64,000 nt of DNA. It comes from Hordeum vulgare subsp. vulgare (Eukaryota; Streptophyta; Magnoliopsida; Poales; Poaceae). The position numbers and the translations under genes were made by a program. Of this stretch, positions 1-11,548 are shown in pieces. Position 1 is the first letter of the stretch, and each line of letters opens with the position of its first letter. The notes under the pieces are model-generated. The model worked only from the letters and a program-made list of their open reading frames with translations, made no database searches and had not been told where the DNA came from. The stretch is from positions 99,186,244 through 99,250,243 of the forward strand of contig NC_058521.1 of NCBI RefSeq assembly GCF_904849725.1. The letters run 5' to 3'.

Positions 1-828
1 GAATTGTGGATTTATGATCATATTATCTATGAATCTTATTTGAGTTTCTTCTGATCTCTCTTATGCATGATTTCATATCCTTGTAATTCTCTTCGAGTTG
101 TCGGTTTTATTTGGCCAACTAGATCTATGATTCTTGCAATGGGAGAAGTAGTTGGTTTTGGGTTCATACCTTGCGGTGACCTCACCCAGTGACAGAAGGG
201 GTAGCGAGGCACGCATCATGTTGTTGCCATCAAGGGTAAAAATATGGGGTTTTCATCATTGGTTTGAGATTATCCCTCTACATCATGTCATCTTGCTTAA
301 GGCGTTACTCTGTTCGTCATGAACTCAATACACTAGATGCATGCTGGATAGCGGTCGATGTGTTGAGTAATAGTAGTAGATGCAGAAAGTATCGGTCTAC
401 TTGTCTCGGACGTGATGCCTATATGTATGATCATTGCCTTAGATATCATCATGACTTTGCGCGGTTCTATCAATTGCTCGGCAGTAATTTGTTTACCTAC
501 CATGATATTTGCTATTTTGAGAGAAGCCTCTAGTGAACACTATGGCCCCCGGGTCTACTCCACACCATATTTTCAGCCTTACACTTTTTACTTCGTTGCA
601 CTTTCCGCCTTCAGATCTCACTTTGCAAACAATCTTGAAGGGATTGACAACCCCTTTGAAGCGTTGGGTGCAAGCTCGTTTGTGTTTGCGCAGGTACTCT
701 GGACTTGACGAGACCCTCCTTCTGGATCGATACCTTGGTTCTCAAACTGAGAGAAATACTTACTGCGCCTGCGCTGCATCACCCTTTCCTCTTCAAGGGA
801 AAAACCGACGCAAACAAGAGAAGTAGCA
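1..828 (+). repeat. 3' portion of a Gypsy LTR (5' part lies left of the window)
   Basis: This reads as the 3' part of a Triticeae Gypsy LTR. It has the same general layout as the LTR at 947-2604: a line about checks and tracts around 180-240, a GAACACTATG block near 535, and a closing block with TTCAAGGGAAAA near 793. It ends at about 828 in AGTAGCA and is followed 11 bases later by a primer-binding-site-like sequence. Short ORFs in several frames are not conserved genes. The family resembles Fatima/Sabrina-type elements from memory only. The LTR start is not in the window. Confidence 0.6.
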
Positions 829-946
829 AGAAGAATTCCTGGCATTGCCGGGGAAGAACTTTTGTTGCCATAGCAGAGGTGTAGGATGAAGATTATCTCT
901 CTCGAACAACCCTGCTATCAGATACAAAAAATCTCTTGTGTCCCCA
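829..946. other. Junction of two decayed Gypsy elements, with a damaged tRNA-Asp primer site
   Basis: Positions 840-854 read TGGCATTGCCGGGGA, which is the tRNA-Asp-complementary site TGGCGCCGTTGCCGGGGA with three bases lost. It follows the plus-strand LTR that ends at 828. From about 870 to 946 the sequence is instead the reverse complement of another Gypsy LTR's distal end. That LTR resumes at 12877 beyond the large insertion. The change of element between about 855 and 880 marks an old deletion or rearrangement breakpoint. No gene is present. Confidence 0.55.
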
Positions 947-2604
947 TGATACGTCCCAAACGTATTTATAATTTATGCTCGTTCCATGATCTTTTGGGTA
1001 ACATTATTATATGTTTTGCTACACTTTTATATCAATTTACAGATATTTGGACTAACCTACTAACTTAGTGCACCCAGTGCCTATTTATGTCTGCTGATGT
1101 CTATTTTGCAGGGGCTTTTACCCAATTTTCTGAGGCCCGGAAAATTCCATAAAAATATATATAAAGAATCAGTGAAACAGAAGCTTCTGTATCACCAAAG
1201 ATGGGCCAGAGGGGGACCAGGGGCCTCCCAAGCGGCCTACTGGCGCGGCGAGGTCCTAGTCCGCACCAAGAGGTCGCCTTGGAGGGTCCCACCTCCTCCG
1301 ATGCCCTCCTTTGGCCTATATTTAGAGTCCCGAGAGGAAACCCTCGCGAACTTTCTGGAATCATGCATTTCTCCATCGTTGTGCCGCCGTAACGCTTACG
1401 AGATCGGGAGCGTCAGGAGACCTCTTCCCGGCACCCTGCCAGAGGATGGATTGACCTCCGGGACCTTCTCCACCGCCATGGACACTTCCCGGATGTGCTG
1501 CGAGTAGTCCTCCTTGGACCATGAGTCCATGACCAGTAGCTATGTGATGTCTTCTCTCCAATCTTGTGCTTCAATGGTTAGTCCTTGTGAGCTGCCCTAC
1601 ATGATCAAGGCATCTATGTAATTCTCTTGTTATTGCTATGCTCGGTTTCTTGGGATCCAATGGATTATGAGATTATGTTCAGATTTTTATGAGTTATATA
1701 TTTGATTATCCTTTTATATTTTGTTCCTTAGTGATTCATGCATGTTCTCCGTTGCTATTTATTGCTTTGGCTGAGTAGTGGATTGTAACTCCAAGAGGGA
1801 GCATTATGCATGATTGTGGGTTCATGCCCCTCGATGTCTAGCTTGAGTGACAGAAACATGAGACTAGGGGATATGCTTGTTGCCACCAGGGAGAAAACAA
1901 TGGTGCTTGTGACCACGGTACCAAGGACTGTTTACCTTACGCATAGTTCATTAATGCAGTTGTCTGTTGCTTTGAGTTTACACTTTGGGTGGGGCTCGCA
2001 ACTTAATACTGGAGAGATATTCTGGATATATATCTCAAGGTGGATGATTAGTAAGTAGATGCTGATGAATAGACGGTCTACTTGTCTTGGCGTACTGCAC
2101 ATTACTATTGAACCTCTAATTATCAAGGAGCATAATTAGCATTGCACTTCGATCATAATTCTGTGAACTGCCCAACTATGATTTGTTTACCCAAGCATAG
2201 TTGTTTATCGTCTTTTGGGAGAGAGAGATCACTAGTGAACATCATGTGACTCCGGTCCACATCACCATCATTGTTTACACCTCCATCATTTACCGCTTTC
2301 ATTTACTTTTCCGTTGCAGTCACTATTACCTTCCTGCTTGTGTTTTGATCCTTTGCAAACTACAAGGCCGGAGAGATTGACAACCTCTTTGTACTCGTTG
2401 GGAGCAAAGTTATTTGTTGTGTGTGCGGGTCCATTTCTTCTGCTGATTTGGACAGGAGACACCAACTTGTTGATCCTAGGAGTCCTTCTGGTTTGATAAA
2501 CCTTACAGTGTCTGTGTAAGGGAAATGGGCTGCAGACTACATCTCCACCTTGCACTTGGGGTAACCAACGAGGGGCGAGAAGTATATCCATCAACTCGTC
2601 ATCA
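947..2604 (+). repeat. Full Gypsy LTR, left end of the composite
   Basis: The LTR starts TGATACGTCCCAAACG right after the CCCCA TSD and ends CGTCATCA, ten bases before a primer-binding site. Its length is 1658 bp, matching the reverse copy at 11548-5758 once the nested solo LTR is removed. A TATATTTA box at about 1317-1324 is a candidate core promoter and is kept in the two sister LTRs. The short ORFs inside are not conserved between copies and are not genes. Confidence 0.85.
1317..1324 (+). promoter_or_regulatory. Candidate LTR TATA box
   Basis: TATATTTA lies about 370 bp into the LTR. The same box occurs in the truncated sister LTR near 11592 and on the minus strand of the reverse LTR near 11170. 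Promoter activity is inferred from position and motif only. Confidence 0.45.
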
Positions 2605-2614
2605 AGTGATTTTC

Positions 2615-2632
2615 TTGCACCGTTGCCGAGGA
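2615..2632 (+). other. tRNA-Asp-type primer-binding site, degenerate
   Basis: TTGCACCGTTGCCGAGGA differs at three positions from the complement of the plant tRNA-Asp 3' end (TGGCGCCGTTGCCGGGGA). It lies ten bases after the LTR end, where a Gypsy primer site belongs. It supports the plus orientation of this arm. Confidence 0.75.
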
Positions 2633-2777
2633 CACTAGTCTCCAAGATAGGGGAGTTGCACGCTATCCTTTACCTTTGCTTTTTAGTCTTCTTAGCTTGT
2701 TTTTAGTTTTCCTTTTGGAGTCTTATACCAAATACCAAAAAAAATTAGTTGCTTTGTTCTTGCTTGTTGCTGCTACT

Positions 2778-4165
2778 ATGGGTTCCACTTAAAACACCAA
2801 CTTGTGTGACTTCACTAGTCACAACAACAATGACTTTATCTGCAGTCCTATTGCTGCTCCCACCACTCGAGCCATGTCCTATGAGATTAAACATGCTTTA
2901 CTGAACCTAGTTATGAAAGATAAATTCTCCGATGCTGGAGATGGTGCTGCCTTGCACTTGAACAATTTTGTTGAGCTCTGTGATATGTAAAAATATAAAG
3001 AAGTAGATGGTGATATTGTTAAATTTAAGTTTTTTCCTTTCTCCTTGAGAGGAGGAGCTAAAGTGTGGCTTCAATCTTTACCTAGGAATAGCATAGATTC
3101 TTGGGATAAGTGCAAAGATGCATTTATTGGGAAGTATTACCCACCTGCTAAGATTATCCAGTTGAGGAGTAATATTATGAATTTCAGGAAATTGGATAAC
3201 GAACATGTTGCTCAAGCTTGGGAACGTATGAAATCTCTTGTTAAGAATTGCCCTACACATGGTTTGATTACTTGGATGGTTATCCAAACTTTCTATGCAG
3301 GATTAAATTTACCTCGTGGAATCTGTTAGACTCGGCCGCGGGAGGAACCTTTATGTCAACTACTCTTGGTGCTTCAACAAAGCTATTGGATGAGATGATG
3401 ACAAATTATTCTCAATGGCACACCGACAGAGCTCCAACAGGTAGGAAGGTAAACTCTGTTGTGGAGATCTCCTCCCTTAATGATAAGGTTGACATGATCA
3501 TGACTTTACTTACTAAGCAAGCTCCTATTGATCCTCATGATGTTCTTCTAAATTCTTTGGTTGCTCAAGAAAGAGAGCAAGTAGATGTTAATTTTATTTC
3601 TAGGAACAACTTCAATAACAATGCTTATAGGAGTAATTTTGGTAGCAATCCTAGACCGTTCCCATCCAACAACTATGGGAACAATAACAATTATCCTAGC
3701 ACCAAAAACTCCACTTCTGAATTAGATAGCATGCTTAAGGATTTTATCACTTCTCAAAAAGCCTTCACCAAGAGTGTAGAAGAGAAACTAGAAAAATTAG
3801 ATAGTCTCTCTTTGAAGGTGGACAACATATCCCATGATGTAGAGATGCTTAAAATTAGAACTTACCCACTTGAGGAAAGGAACACTACACCCATGAATGT
3901 TATCCAAGTCCAAATTAATGAGAATATAAGAATGCTAGCCAAACTTAAAGATAGATGGGCTAGGGAAAAGGAAGAGGAAGAGAGAATTAAGAGCCTTCCT
4001 ACACACACTACCATTGCTACTATACAAATTGTTGAGGATCTCAAAACTTTTAGCACCCATCGCACTCCTAGTCCCAATGTAACTATTAATGGTGATGCTA
4101 ATACCTCAACTATAGGACAAGAAGGTAGTTTGAATTTAGAGATTATTAATAGGTCCTATAGTTGA
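2778..4165 (+). pseudogene. gag: Gypsy gag, broken (left arm)
   Basis: Capsid-type Gag of a Ty3/Gypsy retrotransposon, which would assemble the particle that packages element RNA. The start MGST at 2778 is followed at once by a TAA, and another stop follows CDM near 2988. A segment from about 3045 carries the retrotransposon gag core (VWLQSLPRNSIDSWDKC, then KYYPPAKIIQLRSNIMNF, then HVAQAWERMKSLV). A frame change near 3325 leads into a 305-residue frame with an Asn-rich stretch and a charged coiled-coil-like tail (NENIRMLAKLKDRWAREKEE). The sister copy at 5582-4136 lacks the early TAA. The reading frame runs through the end of the inverted arm at 4140 into the spacer and stops there, so the C-terminus is artificial. 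No pol follows. Confidence 0.85.
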
Positions 4166-4244
4166 GGTATTAGCATCGCCATTAATAGGTCCTATAGTTG
4201 AGGTATTAGCATCGCCATCTAAATTCAAACTACCTTCTTGTCCT
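4115..4244. repeat. Centre of the inverted repeat, with short tandem units in the spacer
   Basis: A 26-bp sequence at 4115-4140 (starts GGACAAGAAGG) recurs as its reverse complement at 4219-4244. The 78-bp spacer between them holds two tandem copies of a unit of about 38 bp containing TCCTATAGTTGAGGTATTAG. A third related unit follows at about 4242-4280 in the right arm. The left arm has a single plus-strand counterpart near 4088-4115. The unit is therefore part of gag and was multiplied at the palindrome centre. Confidence 0.8.
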
Positions 4245-5582
4245 ATAGTTGAGGTATTAGCATCGCCATTAATAGGTCCACTTGGACTAGGAGTGCGATG
4301 GGTGCCAAAAGTTTTGAGATCCTCAACAATATGTATAGTAGGAATGGTAGTGTGTGTAGGAAGGCTCTTAATTCTCTCTTCCTCTTCCTTTTCTCTAGCC
4401 CATCTCTCTTTAAGTTTGGCTAGCATTCTTATGTTCTCAATAGTTTGGACTTGGATAGCATTCGTGGGTGTGGTGTTCCTTTCCTCAAGTGGGGAAGTTC
4501 TAATTTTAAGCATCTCTACATCATGGGATATGTTGTCCACCTTCAAAGAGAGACTATCTAATTTTTCTAGTTTCTCTTCTACACTCTTGTTGAAGGCTTT
4601 TTAGGAAGTGATAAAATCTGTAAGTATGCTCTCTAATTCAGAAGTGGAGTTTTTCGTGCTAGGATAATTTTTGTTGTTCCCATAGTTGTTGGATGCGAAT
4701 GGTCTAGGATTGGTACCAAAATTAATCCTATAGGCATTGTTATTGAAGTTGTTCCTAGAAATAAAATTAACATCCACTTGCTCTCTTTCTTGAGCAACCA
4801 AAGAATTTAAAGGAACATCATGAGGATCAATAGGAGCTTGCTTAGTAAGTAGAGTCATGATCATGTCAACCTTATCATTAAGGGAGGAAATATCCTCAAC
4901 ATAATTTACCTTCCTACCTGTTGGAGGTCTCTTGGTGTGACATTGAGAATAATTTGTCATCATCTCATTCGATAGTTTTGTGGCAGCACCAAGTGTAGTT
5001 GACATAAAGGTTCCTTCCATGGCGGAGTCTAACAGATTCTGCGAGGTAAAGTTCAATCCTACATAAAAAGTGTGGATAACCATCCAAGTAGTCAAACCAT
5101 GAGTAGGGCAATTTTTAACAAGAGATTTCATACGTTCCCAAGCTTGAGCAACATGTTCATTATCGAGTTGCCTAAAATTCATAATGTTACTCCTCAACTG
5201 GATAATCTTAGCAGGTGGGTAATACTTCCCAATAAAAGCATCTTTGCACTTATCCCAAGAATCTATGCTATTCGTAGGCAAAGATTGAAGCCACACTTTA
5301 GTTCATCCTCTCAAGGAGAAAGGAAAAAAGCTTAAGTTTAACAATATCACCATCTACTTCTTTATATTTTTGCATATCACATAGCTCAACAAAATTGTTC
5401 AAGTGCAAGGCATCATCATCTCCAACACCGGAGAATTGATATTTCATAACAAGGTTCAGCAAAGCAGGTTTAATCTCATAGGACGTGGCTCCAGTGGCGG
5501 GAGCAGCAATAGGTGTGCAGATAAAGTCATTGTTCTCGTGACTAGTAAAGTCACACAACTTGGTGTTCTTAGTGGAACCCAT
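4136..5582 (-). pseudogene. gag: Gypsy gag, broken (right arm, inverted copy)
   Basis: Same protein as the left-arm gag, on the opposite strand. It starts MGSTKNTKLCDF at 5582 with an open N-terminal frame to about 5298. The frame then shifts, and the core (MWLQSLPTNSIDSWDKC, KYYPPAKIIQLRSNIMNF) runs from 5296 to 4601, where a TAA-type stop follows FITS. A further frame covers 4546-4136 with the same coiled-coil-like tail, and its end repeats DANTSTIGPIN because of the tandem units. Several percent of residues differ from the left copy (for example PRNS/PTNS and FRKLD/FRQLD). The two arms are therefore not a fresh duplication, or else they are old. No pol is attached. Confidence 0.85.
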
Positions 5583-5730
5583 AGCAGCAACAACAAGCAA
5601 GAGCAAAGCAACTAATTTTTTTGTGGTTTTTGGTATAAGACTCTAAAACAAAAACTAGAAAGCAAACTAACAAGATTAAAGAACAAAGGTAAAAGATAGT
5701 GTGCAACACCCCTATCTTGAAGAGTGGAGT

Positions 5731-5747
5731 CCCCGACAATGGTGCCA
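5731..5747 (-). other. tRNA-Asp-type primer-binding site of the inverted arm
   Basis: On the minus strand this reads TGGCACCATTGTCGGGG, close to the tRNA-Asp complement. It lies about ten bases past the end of the reverse LTR (5758). It confirms that the right arm is a 5' LTR plus leader plus gag in minus orientation. Confidence 0.75.
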
Positions 5748-6595
5748 GAAATTCGCTTGATGACGAGTTGATGTATATACTACTCGCCCCTCATTGGTTA
5801 CCCCAAGTGGAAGGTGGAGATGTAGTCAGCAATAAATTCCCCTTACACGGAGACTGTAAGGTTTATCGACCAGGAGGACTGCTAGGCTCAACAAGTAGGT
5901 ATCTCCCACCCTGGCGCTAGCGGAAGACGTGGACCTGCACACACAACAAATAACTTCGCTCCCAACGAGTACATAGAGGTTGTCAATCTATGGGGACCCC
6001 GACTTACTAGTCGAGAATTGCCGTGCCCAGTGATCCCAGAGATCAATGCTCACCGAACACAGATACTGAATAAAGAGTCTTACATCCAAGTAACGATTAT
6101 TACAACACGTGACCGAAGGGTCAAGTTCACAAGGCAGGGCCTAAGGCCAAATCACACAAATACACTAGTAGCGGAAAACAAGGGGATAAGTGGGTGCCCA
6201 TGCCATCAAGCCTACACCGACAGGCATTCTGACTCGGAAGCGTCCTAGTTCGCAGGGGTGTCTCCGAAGACGTACTCATCTCCAAACTCCGGTCCTTCCA
6301 TGTCTGGTCAATATCATAACCAGTGGCAAGCCAATGAGTACTTTGAATGTACTCGCAAACATCCCATGATATAATCAACGAAAGTGAAGGATAACAATAT
6401 CATGCATTTCTAGTGTAACTCATCTGGGTGGAATGATCATGAATATGTATCAAGTTAAAGAATTACTCTTTAAGAACAGGTTAGAGATATCAATATATCT
6501 ACCGGGGGCTGAACCATCCGGGTTCACCTTATATGCCAAGTCACCAAACTTGGTCATATCATTGCTATCATAGAAACACCTTTCTCATCACATAC

Positions 6596-6611
6596 TCACA
6601 CACACACACAC
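6596..6611. repeat. Short CA microsatellite
   Basis: A run of about eight CA units, followed by imperfect CTCACGCACAC, inside the solo LTR. Confidence 0.85.
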
Positions 6612-8499
6612 TCACGCACACTTGGTTTATGCGGAAATATCAGGACGTAGTTTAAGCAGGATTACCCAACTGTCCTTGACCGTGGACACGGCTATTTGAA
6701 TAGTTTACACTATGCAGAGGTAGTACGCTGGACCCACGAGATCCGGGAAACTTCCGGGTCATCCACGATTCGCGGTATATCACATACCCGAGGTAAGAAC
6801 CCGATCAATGCCTTTCCCCTGATGATACTAGACAAAGAGGTCCACTCAATTGGTACCCAGCCCACATGTTGTACGTCTTACGAGCACCAACTCTGGACAG
6901 TACCAACCATGTCGGGACCAACGGTGTGACTGGAACTCAAAAAAATGGCATAGTCGTCCTACCCGGCACGACCCCATCACGAGAGTGATCACATATCACT
7001 CCCGCCACTAGTAATGTGGCTCTTTGCTAGTGCCAACCAGAGTAATTAACATAGCCTCGTCCTATAAGGGGTAACGTGGTCGTACTGGTAAGGTTGGGAC
7101 GGTCGACACATCATAAATCTAATCCCATTTCCGAAACCTTACTCACACAAATATCGGGTGCATCACTTCACCAAAAGTGACCACCTATCTCATCATCACC
7201 CTCGGGCATTAGTGGCACCCGATGGGGTTTTCATAAACTCTTGGTTTATGTCAACAACATGCTCATGATAATACTACTTCGATCTTTACTTGTCAACATG
7301 GTATTAGCATGACCCTAAGGGGTAGAGTCAAGCTCAATGCATGTGCTCCGGGGAGCCTTCAGTAAAATCATATCAAATGATTACCGGCACTTATGATCAT
7401 ATGCAACGGGAATACTTTCTATTTAACATGCAAAGTAACATATGCTCAGTCATGGTCAAAGAGTTCCTTGCCTTGGTCAGCTAAGTATCCGGGGTGTTCG
7501 AGGTCTTCCGCTCCGATTCCCTCATCACACGGATTTTCTATCATCGATAAAACAATAATAAGAAATAGCACACACAGAAACAGTCCACAAAGTCATTTTA
7601 AAAATGTTCCCTATTACTGATAAATCTAAGATATAATTTTAAAAATATTTGCCTTAGTTTTCCCTGAAGGAATATTTTTTTAAACAACCAAGCAGAAGCA
7701 AAACTATTCCATTTTAGCCTTTTTATTATCATAAAATAGAATATTTGCTGGAAAAATTCATCTAAGCATATCATTAAATACTACACATTTTTAGAAAAAT
7801 AACAGTGGAAGAATTATATTTTTACACTGGTTAAATGTTTTTAAAATAATCTTAGAAATCCAGGTTTTAAAATAAAAAGAAAAACAGGCTAACTCTGGCC
7901 TGGCTCGGCCCAGAGCTGGGCTGGCCCATGGCCAGCTGAGGGCCTGCCCAGGCGCGCGCGCCGTCAGGTTTGAACCTGACGCGCGGGGACCTGCAGTCAG
8001 TGGCCGAAGCCAGCACGGGGGAGGAGGCTGGGCCATCGACAGGTGGGGCACAACTGTCGGGGTCGTCTCCTACCTCTGGCCAGAGAGGAGGAGGAGGACG
8101 CCGATGAGGCTGCCGACGCGCTCATGCTCCAATGAACACGGAAATTGGTCTGGCTGACCGTCACCTACCTGCTGGTGGTTGAAATAATGACGGGGAGGCA
8201 GGGGTTCGCCGACGACGAGGAGGCCGTGGCGGAGGAGTTTCGGGAGGTGGTCGACGGGGTGGCTAGAGGCACGGAAAAGCTCGGACGAGTTAGGGGAAAG
8301 CTTCCTCGGATCAAGGGGTCAGTTTGGTGGGTCGAGTGGCGCAGGTGCCGTCGTGTAGCCGGAGATCGACCGGAGCTCCGAGGCGGAGGGGCCTCGATCG
8401 ATCTCGAGCACCGGGGCTCTGCTGGTTTGCTGGGTGGCTAGGGAGGTGCTAGTGGTCGTAGCGAAGCTATGTGAGGGGTGCTGGAGCGAGGGGGAGGGC

Positions 8500-8511
8500 T
8501 ATTTATAGGCC
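8500..8511 (-). promoter_or_regulatory. Candidate TATA box of the solo LTR
   Basis: The minus strand reads CCTATAAATAGCCC, a strong plant TATA consensus, at the edge of the GC-rich block. Other large LTRs in this window place their TATA the same way. It would drive transcription leftward into the gag(-) arm. This is inferred from sequence only. Confidence 0.55.
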
Positions 8512-11500
8512 CTCGAGGGTGAGAAGATTCGGGAGCGCCGGTGACTCACCGTGGCGCGCATGGGGCGCAGAGAGAGGTTGGGGTTAAAACCACGGTCTCT
8601 GGACGTGGTATTGGACCGCCCGAACCATCTGCAGAGAGGGAGAGAGAGAGAAGGCGAGCATTCGTGGTCGCGCAACCTTGGCCAGTTCTGGAGCGCGTGG
8701 GCACACGTCGCGCGAGCTCTAGCGCGAGAGAGGAGGGGCCCGAGGCTTGCCCGACACAGAGGGGTTGTCGGGGAAGAGGTTGGACATCTCGGGGGAGGCT
8801 GGAACTGGCCAAGGGCGTCGCTCCCACCTCGGTGACTCCTTGTAGCGCGCCCAGAGTGCAGTTTTGGCATGCCACGGCATGCTGGTATGCTCTAAGGCAC
8901 TTTGTACGTGTCTAGCATGTCCTGGCACTTGCTGGGGGTGTGGCTAGCCGTTTGGTTTTAGTGGGAGCTTCGGCTGGTCAAAGGAGGCAAGAAATACTGG
9001 TGCTTTCAATCATGAACTGAGATCTAAATTGGGGTTTTTGGCCTTTCCACTTTGAACCAGTGAGGGTCCAGTTGACTGGGGTTAGATACAGGTGTTGGCC
9101 ACTTAATCTAAGAGCTTGAAGCAAAGGAGTTTGGTTTAGCTGTGGCTAAGGTGGATTTTTCCTATTTGTCAGAAGGTGTTCGACAGTGGGTTTAGGGGGG
9201 TTGCACCCCACCACTGGTGTTGAAACTATGGAGTTCCACCAAATTTGAGCTCCGAAGGACAAGTTTAGCTTTGTAAACTTGAAATCACTCCAATATGACC
9301 AGATCTGTTCCTTCCAAAGGGAGTGTGGGCAAACTAAGTCCCACAAATCCCATTTTTGGTGTAGAACCCTCATTTGAGGTATTAGACACTCCCGCAAAGT
9401 TTTAGCCTCATTGGACAAACTTTGCTATGTAGAGTTGCTCTAACTTGATTCTGGACAGATAGGGTTTTTGTGTTATTTGGGGCCCTTATCCAACTTTGAT
9501 CAAGGTGAAACTTTATGTGGACCCCAAACAAGGCTTAGGGGTACCACTGGAATGTTCTAGGAATTTATTGAGAATATTTCCTTTGGAAATATTTCAAAAT
9601 GCCAAAAGAGACAGAAATAGCTTTCATAGTTTTAATCAATAAATATAATATAAAATGGGGTTTAAAATCCTATGTATGGAAAATATATGTCCTTCTGATC
9701 ATCTCTAAATTTAATCAGATTTTTCCAAGGGAGAAAAGTATTTTTCCCATGTTGGAATACCAATTCTGGCCTCAGAAATGGACAGATTATTTAATTAGAA
9801 AAATAATTAGAAAAATAATTATTTTTGTGGTTTTGAAATATGAAGATAGGTAAAAATCAGATTACCAAATATGAGTAGAAGTACTCCTTGCTATCAAGGA
9901 CATGTAGTGCAACTCAAGGTGGTTTTACTTTGGTCAGCAAAGGTTTTTGGAAGTCAGTATAATACCAAAGGAATTGAGGGTTTTAAAACCTCACATGATC
10001 AAGCATACAAGCATACAATGTCAATCATGGCACTCACAACATTAGTTTTGAAAAAAATTTAACAAGCTCAGAATTTTACAACACAGAAAAGTGATAGCAA
10101 AAACAGGGTGTGACACAATCTCTCCGGCCTTGTAGTTTGCAAAGGATCAAAACACAAGCGGGAAGGTAATAGTGATTGCAACGGAAAAGTAAATGAAAGC
10201 GGTAAATGATGGAGGTGTAAACAATGATGGTGATATGGACCGGAGTCACATGACGTTCACTAGTGATGTCTCTCTCCCAAAAGACGATAAACAACTATGC
10301 TAGGGTAAACAAATCATAGTTGGGCAATTGATAGAATTATGATCGCACCGCAATGCTAATTATGCTCCTTGATAGTTAGAGGTTCAATAGTAATGGGCAA
10401 TACACCAAGACAAGTAGACCGTTTATTTATCAGCATCTACTTACTAATCATCTACCCTGAGATATCTATCCAGAACATCTCTCTGATATTAAGTTGCGAG
10501 CCCCATCGAAAGTGTAAACTCAAAGCAATGGACAACTGCATTAATGAACTATGCGTAAGGTAAACAATCCATGCAACCATGGTCACAAGCGCCGTTGTTT
10601 TCTCCCTGGTGGCAACAAGCACATCCCCTAGTCTCATGTTTATGTCACTCAAGATAGACATCGAGGGGCCCGAACCCACAATCATGCATAACGCTCCCTC
10701 TTGGAGTTATGATCTACTAATTGGCCAAAGCAATATAAAGCAACGAAGAACATGGAAAAATCACTAAGGAACATAATATAAAAGGATAATCAAATATATA
10801 ACTCATAAAAATCTGAACATAATCTCGTAATCCATTGGATCCCAACAAACGGAGCATAGCAATAGCAAGAGAATTACATAGATGCCTTGATCATGTAGGG
10901 CAGCTCACAAGGACTAACCATTGAAGCACAAGATTGGAGAGAAGACATCACATAGCTAGTGGTCATGGACTCATGGTCTAAGGGAAACCACTCACGGCAC
11001 ATCCGAGAGGCGTACATTGTGGTGGAGAAGCTCCCGGAGGTCAATCCTCCCTCTGGGAGGGTGCCAGGAAGATGTCCCTTGACGCTCCTGATCTCATAAG
11101 CGCTGCAGCGGCGGAACGATGGAGAAATTCACGATTCTAGAAAGTCTGTGCATGCTTCCTCACGGAACACTAAATATAAGCCAAAGGAGGGCACCAGAGG
11201 AGGTGGGGCCCATCCAGGCGACCTCCTAGCGCGGCCTGGGGCCTGGCCGCAGCAGCAGACCGCGTGGGAGGCCCGTGGCCCCCCTCTGGCCCTCTTTCGG
11301 TGATCCCGAAGCTTCCATTTCGCTGATTTTTTTTATACATTTTTCTGGATTTTTTCGGGCTTCGGAAAATTGGGTAGAAGCCCCTGCAAAAAAGACATCA
11401 ACAGACAGAATCTCGCACTGGCTGCACCGAGTTAGTAGGTTAGTCCAAATATGTGTAAAATGATATAAAAGTGTAGCAAAACATATAACAATGTCACCCA

Positions 11501-11548
11501 AAAGATCATGGAACAAGCAGAAATTATAGATACGTTTGGGCCGTATCA

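Larger units (their letters stand above)
5990..10115 (-). mobile_element. Solo LTR of a large-LTR Gypsy-type element
   Basis: A single LTR of about 4.1 kb interrupts the reverse Gypsy LTR. CAATCT occurs at 5984-5989 and again at 10116-10121, and the flanks rejoin as the intact sequence GGTTGTCAATCTCTCCGG. On the minus strand the unit begins TGTCACACCCTG and ends GGGGTCCCCA, with one extra base at 5990. No internal region, primer site or second LTR is present, which is the footprint of LTR-LTR recombination. The middle (about 7890-8930) is GC-rich and holds a minus-strand TATA box. ORFs there occur on both strands in every frame and look compositional. The family is unknown to me; its size fits Sukkula/LARD-type LTRs. 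Confidence 0.8.
5758..11548 (-). repeat. Full Gypsy LTR in reverse, split by a solo LTR
   Basis: Reading the minus strand, the LTR begins TGATACGGCCCAAACG at 11548 and ends GTCATCA at 5758. Removing the nested solo LTR at 5990-10115 and one 6-bp duplication leaves about 1.66 kb, the same as the left LTR. Its first base abuts directly, without filler, the truncated plus-strand LTR at 11549. A TATATTTA-type box is present on the minus strand near 11170. Confidence 0.85.

Noticed and set aside
4141..4290. Possible CRISPR-like array of about 38-bp repeats
   Set aside because: Only a few direct units without spacers, derived from gag coding sequence in a plant genome.
8499..8928. Five overlapping ORFs of 69-124 residues
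   Set aside because: They overlap on both strands in the GC-rich part of a solo LTR; no motif.
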